This document shows, one piece after another, positions 1 through 8,871 of a DNA stretch of 42,532 nt; the first letter of the stretch is position 1; each line of letters opens with the position of its first letter. Source of the stretch: an uncultured Flavobacteriaceae bacterium (lineage in GTDB: Bacteria; Bacteroidota; Bacteroidia; Flavobacteriales; Flavobacteriaceae); assembly GCA_905479835.1 (NCBI GenBank), contig CAJQNZ010000044.1, positions 1 through 42,532 of the forward strand, written 5' to 3'. The translations under genes and the position numbers were made by a program. The notes below the pieces were generated by a model. That model made no database searches and had not been told where the DNA came from. It saw only the letters and a list, made by a program, of their open reading frames with translations.

Positions 1-1334
1 ATGTTGTTTTGGAAATGTGAGGGATCATTAAAATCATATTCTGGAATTCCAGCATAGCTCATATTAAAATCGTTGAATTGTATCAAGTTGTTTTTAAAGT
101 TATAATTGAAAGTAGAACCTTCAACATTTTCCAATAATAATTCGATATTATTATTTCCATAAATAATACAATTGGTAAAATTAGCCTCAGTTAAATCTCG
201 AGTTTCAATAATTTCAACATTTTCATTAGTATAAGAAAAGTAATTATTCACAAGAACCGTTGGAAATTGGCGTAAACTATTCGACCAATAATTGGCAAAT
301 GTAGAATGCGTAAAATTATATTTTCCTCCGATAATACAAGCCAATGAAGAAATTCCTGCGTTGTTAATCACAATATTTTCTCCTAGAATATTGGTTTCTC
401 TACCCAATATTCCATAATTGGAAAAATTATATAACTGTGTATTTTTAATGGTGAGTGTAGGAGTAGAGTTGTTTCCTATCGAATCCAGTAATATTCCAAC
501 ACTACCATTTTTAATGGTTGTATGATTGATGGTATGATTTTTACTTCCAGCGCGTAACCATATTGTTCCCCATTGGCCAGGTATTTCAGAAAATCCTGGT
601 TCTAGTCGATCTCCTTCTATAAGAACTGGATTGTTTAATTCTCCATTAATGTTTAAAGTTGCATCTTTTTCTACAATGAGGCCTGAATTGGCATGAAAAT
701 AAATCTGTGCTCCAGCATTTATAGTCAATGTTTTGTTTTCAGAAACAGCTGCATAACCATAAATGACATAAGGTTTTTCATCCGTAAATGTAAGTTCGCT
801 ATCTTCAAGAAAACGACCTTTAATTGTGGTAGGTTCACTATTCAATGTTAATGAATCTATTTTACGGGTTAATGGATTTTGATTAGGTTTAATAAAAATA
901 GCGTCTTGAACTAAGGTAACCAATTCCACTTTTTGTAGTTTATTTCCATTGTCAAATTCTATTTGGTCGGTATACAAAGGGTTTGCAATTTGGTTGAAAT
1001 CTATTGTTGTTTCAATAAAAATATAGATGCTGTCTTTGGCTAGAATTTCAATATTTTCAAATGTTTTCCCAGTCAGACCGTCTACATTCAATCGATAATT
1101 AGAGTTTTCACCATTTCCAAGTTGGATCGAAGGAACGTAAATATCACTACTGCTTTTATTGTAGACTTTTAAGTTATAAGTACTTGAACCAATAGTAGTA
1201 AATACTGTATCTAAAAAAATAGTGTCTCTAGAAAAACTAAGTTCTCCACTGCTTGCAAAGGTTTCAAAGTCATCGCGACAAGAAGAAAGTAGTACGATAA
1301 AAATAAGCGTAACAACAAGCCAAGTATTTTTCAT
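1..1334 (-). CDS. Partial lipoprotein with right-handed beta-helix character (C-terminus beyond window edge)
   Basis: The gene is open from an ATG at 1334 down to the window edge, about 444 codons with no stop, so its C-terminus lies outside. The N-terminus is a lipoprotein signal peptide ending in a lipobox with the lipidated Cys at residue 19 (LLSSC), so an outer-membrane lipoprotein is likely. After about 200 residues the sequence turns into short repeated strand-turn units rich in N, G, T and I (for example residues reading NHTTIKNGSVGILL), as in pectate-lyase-like parallel beta-helices. I see no catalytic motif. It starts 51 bp after the stop of the glutaminyl cyclase gene on the same strand, so the two probably share a transcript. 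Such lipoproteins are common in flavobacteria but their function is unknown to me. The beta-helix call rests on repeat texture only. Confidence 0.7.
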   Translation of the reverse strand, partial: MKNTWLVVTLIFIVLLSSCRDDFETFASSGELSFSRDTIFLDTVFTTIGSSTYNLKVYNKSSSDIYVPSIQLGNGENSNYRLNVDGLTGKTFENIEILAKDSIYIFIETTIDFNQIANPLYTDQIEFDNGNKLQKVELVTLVQDAIFIKPNQNPLTRKIDSLTLNSEPTTIKGRFLEDSELTFTDEKPYVIYGYAAVSENKTLTINAGAQIYFHANSGLIVEKDATLNINGELNNPVLIEGDRLEPGFSEIPGQWGTIWLRAGSKNHTINHTTIKNGSVGILLDSIGNNSTPTLTIKNTQLYNFSNYGILGRETNILGENIVINNAGISSLACIIGGKYNFTHSTFANYWSNSLRQFPTVLVNNYFSYTNENVEIIETRDLTEANFTNCIIYGNNNIELLLENVEGSTFNYNFKNNLIQFNDFNMSYAGIPEYDFNDPSHFQNN

Positions 1335-1384
1335 GAAAAGAGATAAATTATTTCGTGTAAAAATATAACTTTTATAGGAAGTTA

Positions 1385-2413
1385 TTATTGTTTTATAAGT
1401 TCAATTTCAAATAGTTTACTCCAGTTTTTTCCAGTAACATATAATTTATTGGCTACTTTATCATAAGCAATTCCGTTTAAGACATCCAGTTTAGAATGTT
1501 GCTCAACTTTAGTTCTCAACCCTCTTAAATCGGCAACACCTTCAATTTTTCCAGAAGAAGGATTGATTATTAATAATGAATTTTCGCCATAAATATTGGA
1601 GTAGATCTTATCGTTAATATATTCAAGTTCATTCAATTTTTCCACTTTACGCTTGTCCGTATAGGCTTCAATAGAACTTTCTTCTGCTTGTGTTTCTGGA
1701 TTTAAAAACCATATTTTCTCTGTTCCGTCAGACTTGATTAATTTCTTACCATCATTGGTCAATCCCCAACCATAACGACTGTTTTTATATTTAAAAGTTT
1801 CTTTTTCTTTAAATGTTTCAAAGTCATAAACAAAACCAATCCCATTCTGCCAAGTTAACATGAATATCTCATCGCGAAATCGTGTGATTCCTTCACCAAA
1901 ATATTGCTTGTCAAGATTTATTTGTTGTAGAACTTTTCCAGTCTTTAATTCTACTTTTCGAAGTGAAGAGCTTCCATTTTGTCCTGTACTTTCGTAAATA
2001 AATCCATTATGAATTTCAAGTCCTTGTGTATAAGCATTTTTATCATGAGGATAAGTGTTGATAATTTTATAATTATAAATTGCAGGTGCTGTATCTGCCA
2101 GAAAATAAACAGTATTTGTTATTTTTTTAGTTTTATTGGCATAAAAAACGAGTGCATTTACAGTATGTCTTCCTAGTTTATAATCGGAAATATCTATAGT
2201 AGTTGAAAGGTTTTTACCAGTTGTTATCTTTTTATTTCCTATTGAAAATTGAACCGAGTCAATAGGATTATCATTTTTATCGGAAAAAGATATAGATAGT
2301 TGATTGCTGATTTTTAGTTTTTTAGGTGTTTTTAAAACAAAATTATATTCTGACTTACAAGAAATAAGTAACAATAGTGTGAATCCGAGTATAGCGTTAT
2401 TTTTAAAATGCAT
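1385..2413 (-). CDS. Glutaminyl-peptide cyclotransferase (glutamine cyclotransferase family lipoprotein)
   Basis: The protein has 342 residues and a lipobox with Cys at residue 19 (LLISC), so it is probably anchored in the periplasm or outer membrane. The first ~110 residues look like an immunoglobulin-like or beta-sandwich extension. The C-terminal ~230 residues match the bacterial and plant-type glutamine cyclotransferase family (a five-bladed propeller): YPHDKNAYTQGLEI, GQNGSSSLRKVEL, YFGEGITRF, WQNGIGFVYD, GWGLTNDG, ELEYINDKIYSNIYG and LNGIAYD are family landmarks. The enzyme cyclises N-terminal glutamine to pyroglutamate. Secreted Bacteroidota proteins often start with Gln after signal-peptide removal, so they are plausible substrates (inference). 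The beta-helix lipoprotein gene follows on the same strand. Confidence 0.9.
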   Translation of the reverse strand: MHFKNNAILGFTLLLLISCKSEYNFVLKTPKKLKISNQLSISFSDKNDNPIDSVQFSIGNKKITTGKNLSTTIDISDYKLGRHTVNALVFYANKTKKITNTVYFLADTAPAIYNYKIINTYPHDKNAYTQGLEIHNGFIYESTGQNGSSSLRKVELKTGKVLQQINLDKQYFGEGITRFRDEIFMLTWQNGIGFVYDFETFKEKETFKYKNSRYGWGLTNDGKKLIKSDGTEKIWFLNPETQAEESSIEAYTDKRKVEKLNELEYINDKIYSNIYGENSLLIINPSSGKIEGVADLRGLRTKVEQHSKLDVLNGIAYDKVANKLYVTGKNWSKLFEIELIKQ

Positions 2414-2465
2414 TTGTATTTTTTATGAGAGTTAGTTAATATACAAATAAAACACTTTTTATTAT

Positions 2466-2494
2466 TTGATATATAAAAAATATCGTTAAATTTG
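2466..2494 (+). promoter_or_regulatory. Promoter of rpmE2 (Bacteroidota primary-sigma type)
   Basis: TTG at 2466-2468, an 18-nt spacer and TAAATTTG at 2487-2494 fit the Bacteroidota consensus TTG-N19-TAnnTTTG. It lies about 50 bp before the L31 start codon. Confidence 0.75.
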
Positions 2495-2543
2495 CAGACT
2501 TAAAATTAGCAACGTCAAAAAGCGTTGTGTAAAATATTTAAAA

Positions 2544-2795
2544 ATGAAAAAAGGTATACACCCAGAAAATTATAGAATGGTAGCATTTAAAGACATGTCC
2601 AATGAGGATGTGTTCTTAACACGTTCTACTGCTAATACTAAAGACACACTTGAAGTTGATGGTGTTGAATATCCTTTAGTAAAACTAGAGATTTCAAGAA
2701 CTTCTCATCCATATTACACTGGAAAATCTAAATTAATAGATGCTGCAGGACGTATTGATAAGTTCAAGACTAAATATGCTAAGTTTAAAAAGTAA
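2544..2795 (+). CDS. rpmE2: 50S ribosomal protein L31 type B
   Basis: The protein has 83 residues, the usual length for the type B (YkgM-like) L31. The start MKKGIHPENYRMVAFKDMS and the tail with HPYYTGKSKLIDAAGRIDKF are characteristic. It lacks the CxxC zinc ligands of type A L31, so it is the zinc-independent form. In many bacteria the B form replaces the zinc form when zinc is scarce; in Bacteroidota it is commonly the only L31 (from family knowledge, not shown here). It is a single-gene transcript with a consensus promoter upstream and a strong hairpin terminator downstream. Confidence 0.97.
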   Translation: MKKGIHPENYRMVAFKDMSNEDVFLTRSTANTKDTLEVDGVEYPLVKLEISRTSHPYYTGKSKLIDAAGRIDKFKTKYAKFKK

Positions 2796-2815
2796 TATTT
2801 AAGCATTATATAAAT

Positions 2816-2845
2816 AAAAAACCTCAACCTATGTTGAGGTTTTTT
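2816..2845. terminator. Bidirectional rho-independent terminator between rpmE2 and the AlkB-like gene
   Basis: A perfect 8-bp stem (ACCTCAAC 2821-2828 and GTTGAGGT 2833-2840) with a 4-nt loop is flanked by an A run and a T run. It can serve both convergent genes. Confidence 0.9.
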
Positions 2846-2861
2846 ATTTTATAGCAATTAG

Positions 2862-3473
2862 TTATTTTTCTACAATGGTTCTAAAAGTTAAGTTTACTCT
2901 TGGTGTTGAAATTTTTGTAGTAGGAGGCAATCTATGTAACCAATGTGATTGAGTCTCGCCTTTCATTACAAGTAAGCTTCCATGTTCTAGCAACAATTCA
3001 ACTTTATCTTTGTGTAATTTATGCTTAAAAGCAAACTTTCGAGTTGCTCCAAGACTTAAAGAAGCGATGGCTCCATTCTTTTTTAAATCTTTTTCGCCAT
3101 CACTATGCCATCCCATTCCTTCATTACCATTATGATATAAATTGAGCAAGCAAGAATTATATGTTTCGCCTGTTTCTTTTTCTATAAATTTTTTCAATTC
3201 CAATAATTCTTTACTCCAAGGTAGTGCAGATTTAGTTGTTTTAGAATAAGTATATTTAAATGCTTTTTCTCCATACCATGCAACTTTCCGTTTTGTAATT
3301 ATTTTCTTACCATAAATGATTGCTTCGTCATGCTTCCAATTGATAGTTGTAATTAATGCTTGGAAGTAGTCATTTGCTCTGTTGAGGTTAAGAATTTTCC
3401 CATAATAATGTACCGTTCCATCTTTGGGAAGTAGATTAAGAGTAGCATCCGTTTTTATATCAAATAATTGCAT
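2862..3473 (-). CDS. AlkB-like 2-oxoglutarate/Fe(II)-dependent dioxygenase
   Basis: The protein has 203 residues, a normal length for the AlkB/ALKBH2-like family that oxidatively removes alkyl groups from DNA or RNA bases. The iron ligands are visible as the HxD motif (H123, D125 in GMGWHSDGE) and the later His (H180 in LHRLPP), followed by the 2-oxoglutarate-binding arginines in PRVNLTFR (R192, R198). YNSCLLNLYHNG before the HxD is also typical. It stands alone, convergent with rpmE2 and sharing its terminator. A direct role in alkylation repair is inferred from the family; tRNA or protein substrates are possible in some members. Confidence 0.9.
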   Translation of the reverse strand: MQLFDIKTDATLNLLPKDGTVHYYGKILNLNRANDYFQALITTINWKHDEAIIYGKKIITKRKVAWYGEKAFKYTYSKTTKSALPWSKELLELKKFIEKETGETYNSCLLNLYHNGNEGMGWHSDGEKDLKKNGAIASLSLGATRKFAFKHKLHKDKVELLLEHGSLLVMKGETQSHWLHRLPPTTKISTPRVNLTFRTIVEK

Positions 3474-3733
3474 GAGAGTGTTCTAATTGATATGAATTAC
3501 AAAAGTAATATGGTCTAAAGTTAATGAATTTTCACTTGTTTTAGTATAGTTTCGTTTTGAATAATCAATTCCATTTTTAAGCACGAAAGTTACTCAAATA
3601 AAAATCAAATCTAAACTCAGATGCAAATTATTTTGGCGAACAGGTATAACAATTTCCTTGAGTTTTTCCTGAATCTAGCAGCAAGTTAAGTTAGAAACAA
3701 GTAATTAATTAAACACGATTTTATGATATCATT

Positions 3734-4696
3734 TTATTGAGGCGTTCCTTTGAAACAGCCAATATTATAAGGAAAATCATAGGTCCAGTGATAGTGATAT
3801 AGATCTATCATTTCTCCATCCCAAAGTACAGGATGTGTGTGTCCATGACATTCGTCTAAATCTGAAGAAGTAAGTACTTCTCCATTTTCACCTTGAGGAC
3901 CATATATTCCAAAACCATCAAGCATATAGCCCATAATTGCTGCGTGACCAGAATCGTGCTCATGAATATGTTCTTGTAGGTCTTCTGAAGGGAAATGATA
4001 ATGGTACCTTTCTGTTCCATCCGTATGTCCACCAAATCTATCAAGCATCTCGTGCGCTGCAGCGTCAGTTCCGAGAGTTGAGGCTCCATGGTAAATAGCA
4101 GCGCCAGTTACAGAAAATCCTGCAGGTCCAAAAAACACACAGTTAACTTCATCTGCAATCTCTGGTAATTCAGGTAATGTATAATTTACGACTTGTTCAG
4201 AAATAATGTTTGGATTTCCATCGTATTGATATGCTGTAGTTCCAGGCTGTATTGGAAATATTCCAGTAGGATGGTCTGGTAAATTATTACCTGTAATAAT
4301 TCGGTTTCCATTTCCATCTAAACTAATGTCAAATACGTGATTCCAAGTAACATTACCTTCAACTTGAGGTTTTCTTGTATAATCCCAAGTGCCATCAGGA
4401 TTTGTCCAATCACTTGCGTTATTTGCACCTGCACCATTTGAAGGGAGCCCGCAAAGCCATAAGGATAAAAAATTTGGAAATTGATCGCCTTGATTTCTAA
4501 TTAAAATTTTGGTTTCTCCGACACCTCCAAATGGTAAATTAGTAAGATCAGAAGTTTCATTTACTACTGGATCTTCTATTTCAATGATTTCTTCTGAATC
4601 GGAATCGGTATCTTGACAACTGAAATTTGTAAAAAAAAGAGATAGTATAAAGAATAATCGTATGTTTCTAGTAATTAAATTCTGTTTGATTTTCAT
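3734..4696 (-). CDS. YHYH domain-containing lipoprotein
   Basis: I chose the ATG at 4696 because it puts a good lipoprotein signal right at the start, with Cys at residue 27 (FFTNFSC); the frame stays open to an ATG at 4741, but that start would bury the signal. The mature protein begins with an acidic linker. The body carries paired YHYH signatures, GTERYHYHFPSE and DLYHYHWTYDFPYNIGCF, plus more His-rich segments (LQEHIHEHDSGHA, ECHGHTHPVLWD), typical of the YHYH domain family found in marine bacteria. The many His, Asp and Glu residues suggest metal binding (inference); no enzymatic role is established to my knowledge. The neighbours give no functional hint. Confidence 0.85.
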   Translation of the reverse strand: MKIKQNLITRNIRLFFILSLFFTNFSCQDTDSDSEEIIEIEDPVVNETSDLTNLPFGGVGETKILIRNQGDQFPNFLSLWLCGLPSNGAGANNASDWTNPDGTWDYTRKPQVEGNVTWNHVFDISLDGNGNRIITGNNLPDHPTGIFPIQPGTTAYQYDGNPNIISEQVVNYTLPELPEIADEVNCVFFGPAGFSVTGAAIYHGASTLGTDAAAHEMLDRFGGHTDGTERYHYHFPSEDLQEHIHEHDSGHAAIMGYMLDGFGIYGPQGENGEVLTSSDLDECHGHTHPVLWDGEMIDLYHYHWTYDFPYNIGCFKGTPQ

Positions 4697-4806
4697 AAGT
4701 AGATTTGAGAATGTTTTTTTATTTGACTTTTTATAAGTCAAAAGGTTTAAAACAAATTATTTTTTTATAAAATTCAACTCTTAATTTATTATTGAAAATT
4801 CACTTA

Positions 4807-5457
4807 TTAATTTTTCTTAACCTTTTTTAGGGTCATTTTTCTTTTCCAGTAGATTATATATCCAGTACCAAGAATTGTAGGCAACATCCATGTACTTAAA
4901 GTTGAAATCCCTAAACCGGCAACTATAAATGCTGTAATTGATGCTATCAATGCTCCCATCATTTTTCCAATATGAGAGATCAAATAAGCATTTTTTGGTT
5001 TGTTTATTTTTTTATAAAATAGAAAATCTTTGCTTGAGAGTATCAATCCGAAACTACCAAAAAACAAATATAAAATGCTAAAAGAAGCCTTGTTTATTAC
5101 TCCATATAAGCCTAATAAAATCATACTTAAAGAAAAAAACAGCATAGTTCCAGAAATGATTTTATCTAGCCTATCTGCTTTTTCTTTTGTTTTGAATGTT
5201 AATGCTCTATTTCCTGCTAAGACTAGATATATGGTAAACAATCCAATTAAAAATAAAAATAAATTTTCATGATTTGGCATCCAGGAAATAGGAATTGAAA
5301 TAAGAGAACTTGTAATCATTCCTATAGAGAAGAGTTTTCCCATTCTCTTGTGAATTGCACTTCCTTTTTTAACAATTATACTTCCTATTCCAGTAATCAA
5401 TCCAACTCCGCCAAAAAATGCGTGGATATAAATTAAAATCTGTACTGCTTCTCCCAT
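4807..5457 (-). CDS. DUF2306-like multi-pass membrane protein
   Basis: The protein has 216 residues with about seven hydrophobic segments (roughly 5-28, 41-58, 63-81, 103-120, 126-143, 158-180 and 184-200). The N-terminal segment contains IHAFFGGVGLITG and then SAIHKRMGKLFS, an arrangement of His residues and glycines similar to the DUF2306 family of predicted membrane proteins. I see no enzymatic motif. It lies downstream of htpG on the same strand but is separated from it by the htpG terminator, so it is probably transcribed separately. The family assignment is tentative; function unknown. Confidence 0.55.
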   Translation of the reverse strand: MGEAVQILIYIHAFFGGVGLITGIGSIIVKKGSAIHKRMGKLFSIGMITSSLISIPISWMPNHENLFLFLIGLFTIYLVLAGNRALTFKTKEKADRLDKIISGTMLFFSLSMILLGLYGVINKASFSILYLFFGSFGLILSSKDFLFYKKINKPKNAYLISHIGKMMGALIASITAFIVAGLGISTLSTWMLPTILGTGYIIYWKRKMTLKKVKKN

Positions 5458-5558
5458 AAATATTTTATAAAATAGTAAGATATAAAAATCAGCATTTATT
5501 TTGATGTTCGAAAGAGAAAACTTCTGAATTGTTATTTTTTAAGGATGAGGTGTGCCAT

Positions 5559-5597
5559 AAAAAAATCGTTTCACTGGAAAGTGAAACGATTTTTTTT
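5559..5597 (-). terminator. Rho-independent terminator of htpG
   Basis: A perfect 10-bp stem (ATCGTTTCAC 5565-5574 with GTGAAACGAT 5581-5590) is flanked by an A run on one side and a T run on the other. It lies just past the htpG stop. Confidence 0.9.
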
Positions 5598-5662
5598 CTT
5601 TACATTATAGAAGAAAAAGTGTGAACTTGCTATCAATTTCTCTCAAACAGACACTTATCAAT

Positions 5663-7567
5663 TTATTTGATCAACTCGTAACTACGCTTGATAAAGTCAG
5701 TCAGTTCTTCTCCATGTAATAAATTCTGCGATAATCTAGCAAGATCAAATGTTTGTTTAATTAGACGCTCTTGTTTTTTATCAGTTTTAGTATTTAATAT
5801 TTCTCCAATTAGTTCGCTATTGGTATTTACAACCAAGTTGTACATATCTGGAAAATTACCCATTCCCATCATTCCACCACCACCAGACGCTTGCATTTCT
5901 TTCATTCTACGCATAAATTCCGGTTGCGTAATGATAAACGGATTGGCAGTAGAATCCATCGCTTCAAGTTGGATAGAATACGTTTCTTTAGGGATTTTTG
6001 TTTCCAATATTGTTTTTAAACTCGTTTGTTCTTCATCAGATAACTTGCTTATTTTTGTTTCGTCCTTTTTAATCAAATTCTCAATATGATCTCCATCTAC
6101 TCGGACAAATGAAATATTTTCTTTGCTCGTTTCTAGTTTTTGAATCAAGTGAGAAATAATAGGAGAATCTAATAATAAGACTTGATATCCTTTTTCTTTT
6201 GCATCTTGAATATAACTATGTTGTGCTTTTGCATCAGAAGTATATAATATGACAGTCTTTCCATCTTTATCCGTTTGATTGTCTTTGATTTTTGCAATCA
6301 ATTCATCATATACAAATGCTTCTCCTTCTACAGTAGGATATAGAGCAAATTTTTCTGCTTTTTCAAAGAATTTATCTTCCGACAACATACCGTATTCGAT
6401 AATTACTTTGATATCGTTCCATTTTTTTTCAAAATCTTCTCGGTTGTTTTTAAATAACGAACTTAACTTATCAGCTACTTTTTTAGTGATATAGCCAGAA
6501 ATTTTCTTTACCGCTCCATCTGCTTGTAAACCAGATCTAGAAACGTTTAAAGGAATGTCTGGAGAGTCAATAACACCCTTAAGCATTTGTAAGAAATCAG
6601 GGACAATCCCTTCTACATTATCAGTTACAAAAACTTGATTTTGATACAATTGAATTTTATCTTTTTGCATATCCATAGACGGACTTAACTTTGGGAAGAA
6701 TAAAATTCCAGTTAAATTAAATGGATAATCTACATTTAAATGAATGTGGAATAAAGATTCTTCAAATTGCATTGGATACAATTCTCTGTAGAAATTGTTG
6801 TAATCCTCTTCTTTTAAATCTGAAGGTTTTTTAGTCCAAGCAGGACTCGTATTATTAATGATAGCATCTACTTCAATCTGTTTATGATTTTCAGTAGTTT
6901 CTTTACCATCTTTATCTTTGGTTGTTTTTGGCGTAAAATCAGGATCGTTTACTTTTTTAGTTCCAAATTTTATTGGTACTTGGTTGAATCGATTGTATTT
7001 ATTTAACAACCCAGAAATCTTTGATTCTTCTAAAAAGTCTAAAGAGTCTTCTGCAATGTGTAAAATAATTTCTGTTCCTCTGTCTGTCTTATCATGTACT
7101 ACTAAAGTGAATTCTGGTGAGCCATCACAAGTCCAATGAGCAGCTTTTTCATCTTTAAAAGATTTAGTAATCAATTCTACTTTATCTGCAACCATAAAAG
7201 CAGAGTAAAAACCTAACCCAAAATGACCAATGATTCCAGCTTCATTGTCTTTGTATTTATCTAAAAATTCCTCAGCACCAGAAAAAGCAATTTGATTGAT
7301 GTATTTTTCAACTTCTTCAGCAGTCATTCCTAAACCTTGATCTTTTATAGTCAAGGTTTTCGCTTCTTTATCAATACTCACCTCAATCTGTGGATTGCCA
7401 AAATCAACTTTTGCTTCACCAATAGCAATTAAATGTTTTAGTTTTGATGTTGCATCAGTTCCGTTAGAAATAAGTTCACGTAAAAAGATTTCGTGATCAG
7501 AGTATAAGAATTTTTTAATCAGTGGGAATATATTTTCTACTGATACATTTATATTTCCTTTTGCCAT
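5663..7567 (-). CDS. htpG: Molecular chaperone HtpG (Hsp90)
   Basis: This is the full-length bacterial Hsp90 (634 residues) from the ATG at 7567, giving MAKGNINVSVENIFPLIKKF. The frame runs up to 7594, but the extra nine codons lie in the leader and are not conserved in the family. The N-terminal GHKL ATPase domain shows FLRELISNGTDA (the usual SNASDA, with Asn and Asp retained), DQGLGMTAEEV and GHFGLGFYSAF. The middle domain has the catalytic-loop Arg in PLNVSRSGLQ, and the C-terminal dimerisation domain ends in LARLSQNLLHGEELTDF. An ATP-dependent cytoplasmic chaperone. It is a single gene with a hairpin in its leader and a strong terminator. Confidence 0.97.
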   Translation of the reverse strand: MAKGNINVSVENIFPLIKKFLYSDHEIFLRELISNGTDATSKLKHLIAIGEAKVDFGNPQIEVSIDKEAKTLTIKDQGLGMTAEEVEKYINQIAFSGAEEFLDKYKDNEAGIIGHFGLGFYSAFMVADKVELITKSFKDEKAAHWTCDGSPEFTLVVHDKTDRGTEIILHIAEDSLDFLEESKISGLLNKYNRFNQVPIKFGTKKVNDPDFTPKTTKDKDGKETTENHKQIEVDAIINNTSPAWTKKPSDLKEEDYNNFYRELYPMQFEESLFHIHLNVDYPFNLTGILFFPKLSPSMDMQKDKIQLYQNQVFVTDNVEGIVPDFLQMLKGVIDSPDIPLNVSRSGLQADGAVKKISGYITKKVADKLSSLFKNNREDFEKKWNDIKVIIEYGMLSEDKFFEKAEKFALYPTVEGEAFVYDELIAKIKDNQTDKDGKTVILYTSDAKAQHSYIQDAKEKGYQVLLLDSPIISHLIQKLETSKENISFVRVDGDHIENLIKKDETKISKLSDEEQTSLKTILETKIPKETYSIQLEAMDSTANPFIITQPEFMRRMKEMQASGGGGMMGMGNFPDMYNLVVNTNSELIGEILNTKTDKKQERLIKQTFDLARLSQNLLHGEELTDFIKRSYELIK

Positions 7568-7586
7568 AATTTTAATTTTATTAAAG

Positions 7587-7605
7587 ACTCTCATTAATAG
7601 AGAGT
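7587..7605. promoter_or_regulatory. Inverted repeat in the htpG leader
   Basis: ACTCTC (7587-7592) and GAGAGT (7600-7605) form a dyad with a 7-nt spacer, about 20 bp before the htpG start. It might be an operator or an mRNA hairpin. It is shorter than the CIRCE element and does not match it fully. Confidence 0.3.
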
Positions 7606-7729
7606 ATGTTGATTATTTTATTTTTGTTTAAATACCTATAGTCAAAAAAAATACCAAAAGAAGATTTGTGACAAGATGACAGAAAAATTTATCAAAGTAT
7701 TATTCATAGCATAACAAATAATAATTTTG

Positions 7730-7737
7730 TAAATTTG
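7730..7737 (+). promoter_or_regulatory. Putative -7 element of the fabH-like gene
   Basis: TAAATTTG matches TAnnTTTG 27 bp before the start codon. I see no clear TTG at the -33 position. Confidence 0.45.
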
Positions 7738-7763
7738 ATTTTAAGAAAAACAAAAAATTATAG

Positions 7764-8771
7764 ATGTATAGTTCAAAAATAACAGGGCTCGGATATTATG
7801 TTCCTGACAACATTGTGACCAACAATGATTTAAAGGAATTTATGGATACTTCAGATGAGTGGATTCAGGAAAGAACAGGGATTAAAGAGAGAAGATGGAT
7901 AGACCCTAAGACTGAAGATACAACTTCAGTTATGGGTGCAAAAGCAGCAAGAATTGCAATTGAACGAGCTGGATTGACTAAGGATGATATTGATTTTATA
8001 GTATTTGCAACCTTAAGTCCAGATATGTATTTTCCAGGAGGAGGTGTTCAGGTTCAAGATATGCTTGAAATGGATACAATAGGTGCACTAGATGTAAGGA
8101 ACCAATGTTCAGGATTTATCTATGCAATGTCAGTTGCGGATCAGTTTATAAAAACAGGAATGTATAAAAATATTCTTGTAATAGGTGCTGAAAATCATTC
8201 TGGAGGATTAGAGAGGTCAACCAGAGGTAGAAATGTTACTGTGATATTTGGAGATGGAGCAGGAGCAGCAGTTCTCTCCAGAAGTGAAGAAAAAGGCAAA
8301 GGAATATTATCTTCTCATCTTCATTCGGAAGGTAAACATGCTAAAGAGCTTGTCTTAGAAGGACCTTCAACTGGACGGTGGGTTCCAGAAATATTGGAAA
8401 AGAATGATCCTAATGATATTTCTTACTATCCTTATATGAATGGACAGTTTGTTTTTAAACATGCAATAGGCCGTTTTTCAGAGGCCATTATTGAAGGACT
8501 AAAGGCAAATAATCTTGAGAAAGAAGCTATTGATATGTTGATTCCTCATCAAGCGAATTTGCGAATTGCTCAATTTATTCAAAAGAAATTTCAATTAAGT
8601 GATGATAAAGTGTATAATAACATTATGAAGTATGGAAATACAACTGCTGCTTCAGTAATTATTGCATTGACAGAAGCATGGGAAAAAGGTAAGATAAAAG
8701 ATAATGATCTAGTTGTATTGGCAGCTTTTGGAAGTGGATTTACTTGGGGAAGTGTAATTATCCGTTGGTAG
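7764..8771 (+). CDS. fabH: 3-oxoacyl-ACP synthase III family protein (FabH/KAS III-like)
   Basis: The protein has 335 residues, typical of the KAS III thiolase fold. The catalytic triad is complete: Cys115 in VRNQCSGFIYA, His262 in IPHQANLRIAQ and Asn292 in YGNTTAAS. The N-terminal TSDEWIQERTGIKERRW and the GDGAGAAVL motif are also diagnostic. Classical FabH condenses acetyl-CoA (or a branched acyl-CoA) with malonyl-ACP to start fatty acid synthesis. This copy stands alone, without plsX or rpmF beside it, and Bacteroidota carry several KAS III paralogues, some in secondary pathways. The initiating role is therefore likely but not proven. It is followed by a strong terminator. Confidence 0.88.
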   Translation: MYSSKITGLGYYVPDNIVTNNDLKEFMDTSDEWIQERTGIKERRWIDPKTEDTTSVMGAKAARIAIERAGLTKDDIDFIVFATLSPDMYFPGGGVQVQDMLEMDTIGALDVRNQCSGFIYAMSVADQFIKTGMYKNILVIGAENHSGGLERSTRGRNVTVIFGDGAGAAVLSRSEEKGKGILSSHLHSEGKHAKELVLEGPSTGRWVPEILEKNDPNDISYYPYMNGQFVFKHAIGRFSEAIIEGLKANNLEKEAIDMLIPHQANLRIAQFIQKKFQLSDDKVYNNIMKYGNTTAASVIIALTEAWEKGKIKDNDLVVLAAFGSGFTWGSVIIRW

Positions 8772-8793
8772 TAATAAAATCATTCCTAGAATT

Positions 8794-8829
8794 AAAAAAA
8801 ATCCAAATCCTAAAGGATTTGGATTTTTT
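8794..8829 (+). terminator. Rho-independent terminator of the fabH-like gene
   Basis: A perfect 10-bp stem (ATCCAAATCC 8801-8810, GGATTTGGAT 8815-8824) with a TAAA loop, preceded by A7 and followed by T5. Confidence 0.92.
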
Positions 8830-8871
8830 AGTTTATGGAATGCTACTCATTTTCTCAACAATTCAATTAAT

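Noticed and set aside
3474-3733. Possible gene remnant on the minus strand between the YHYH and AlkB-like genes (a short frame ending in GNCYTCSPK near 3628)
   Set aside because: Only about 20 codons are open, with no start and no recognisable homology. It could equally be chance, so I list no gene.
7568-7594. Upstream-extended start of htpG at 7594
   Set aside because: The nine extra codons lie in the leader dyad and are not part of the Hsp90 N-terminus, whereas the ATG at 7567 gives the family start.
7587-7605. CIRCE element for HrcA control of htpG
   Set aside because: The dyad has 6-bp arms and lacks the TTAGCACTC/GAGTGCTAA sequence.
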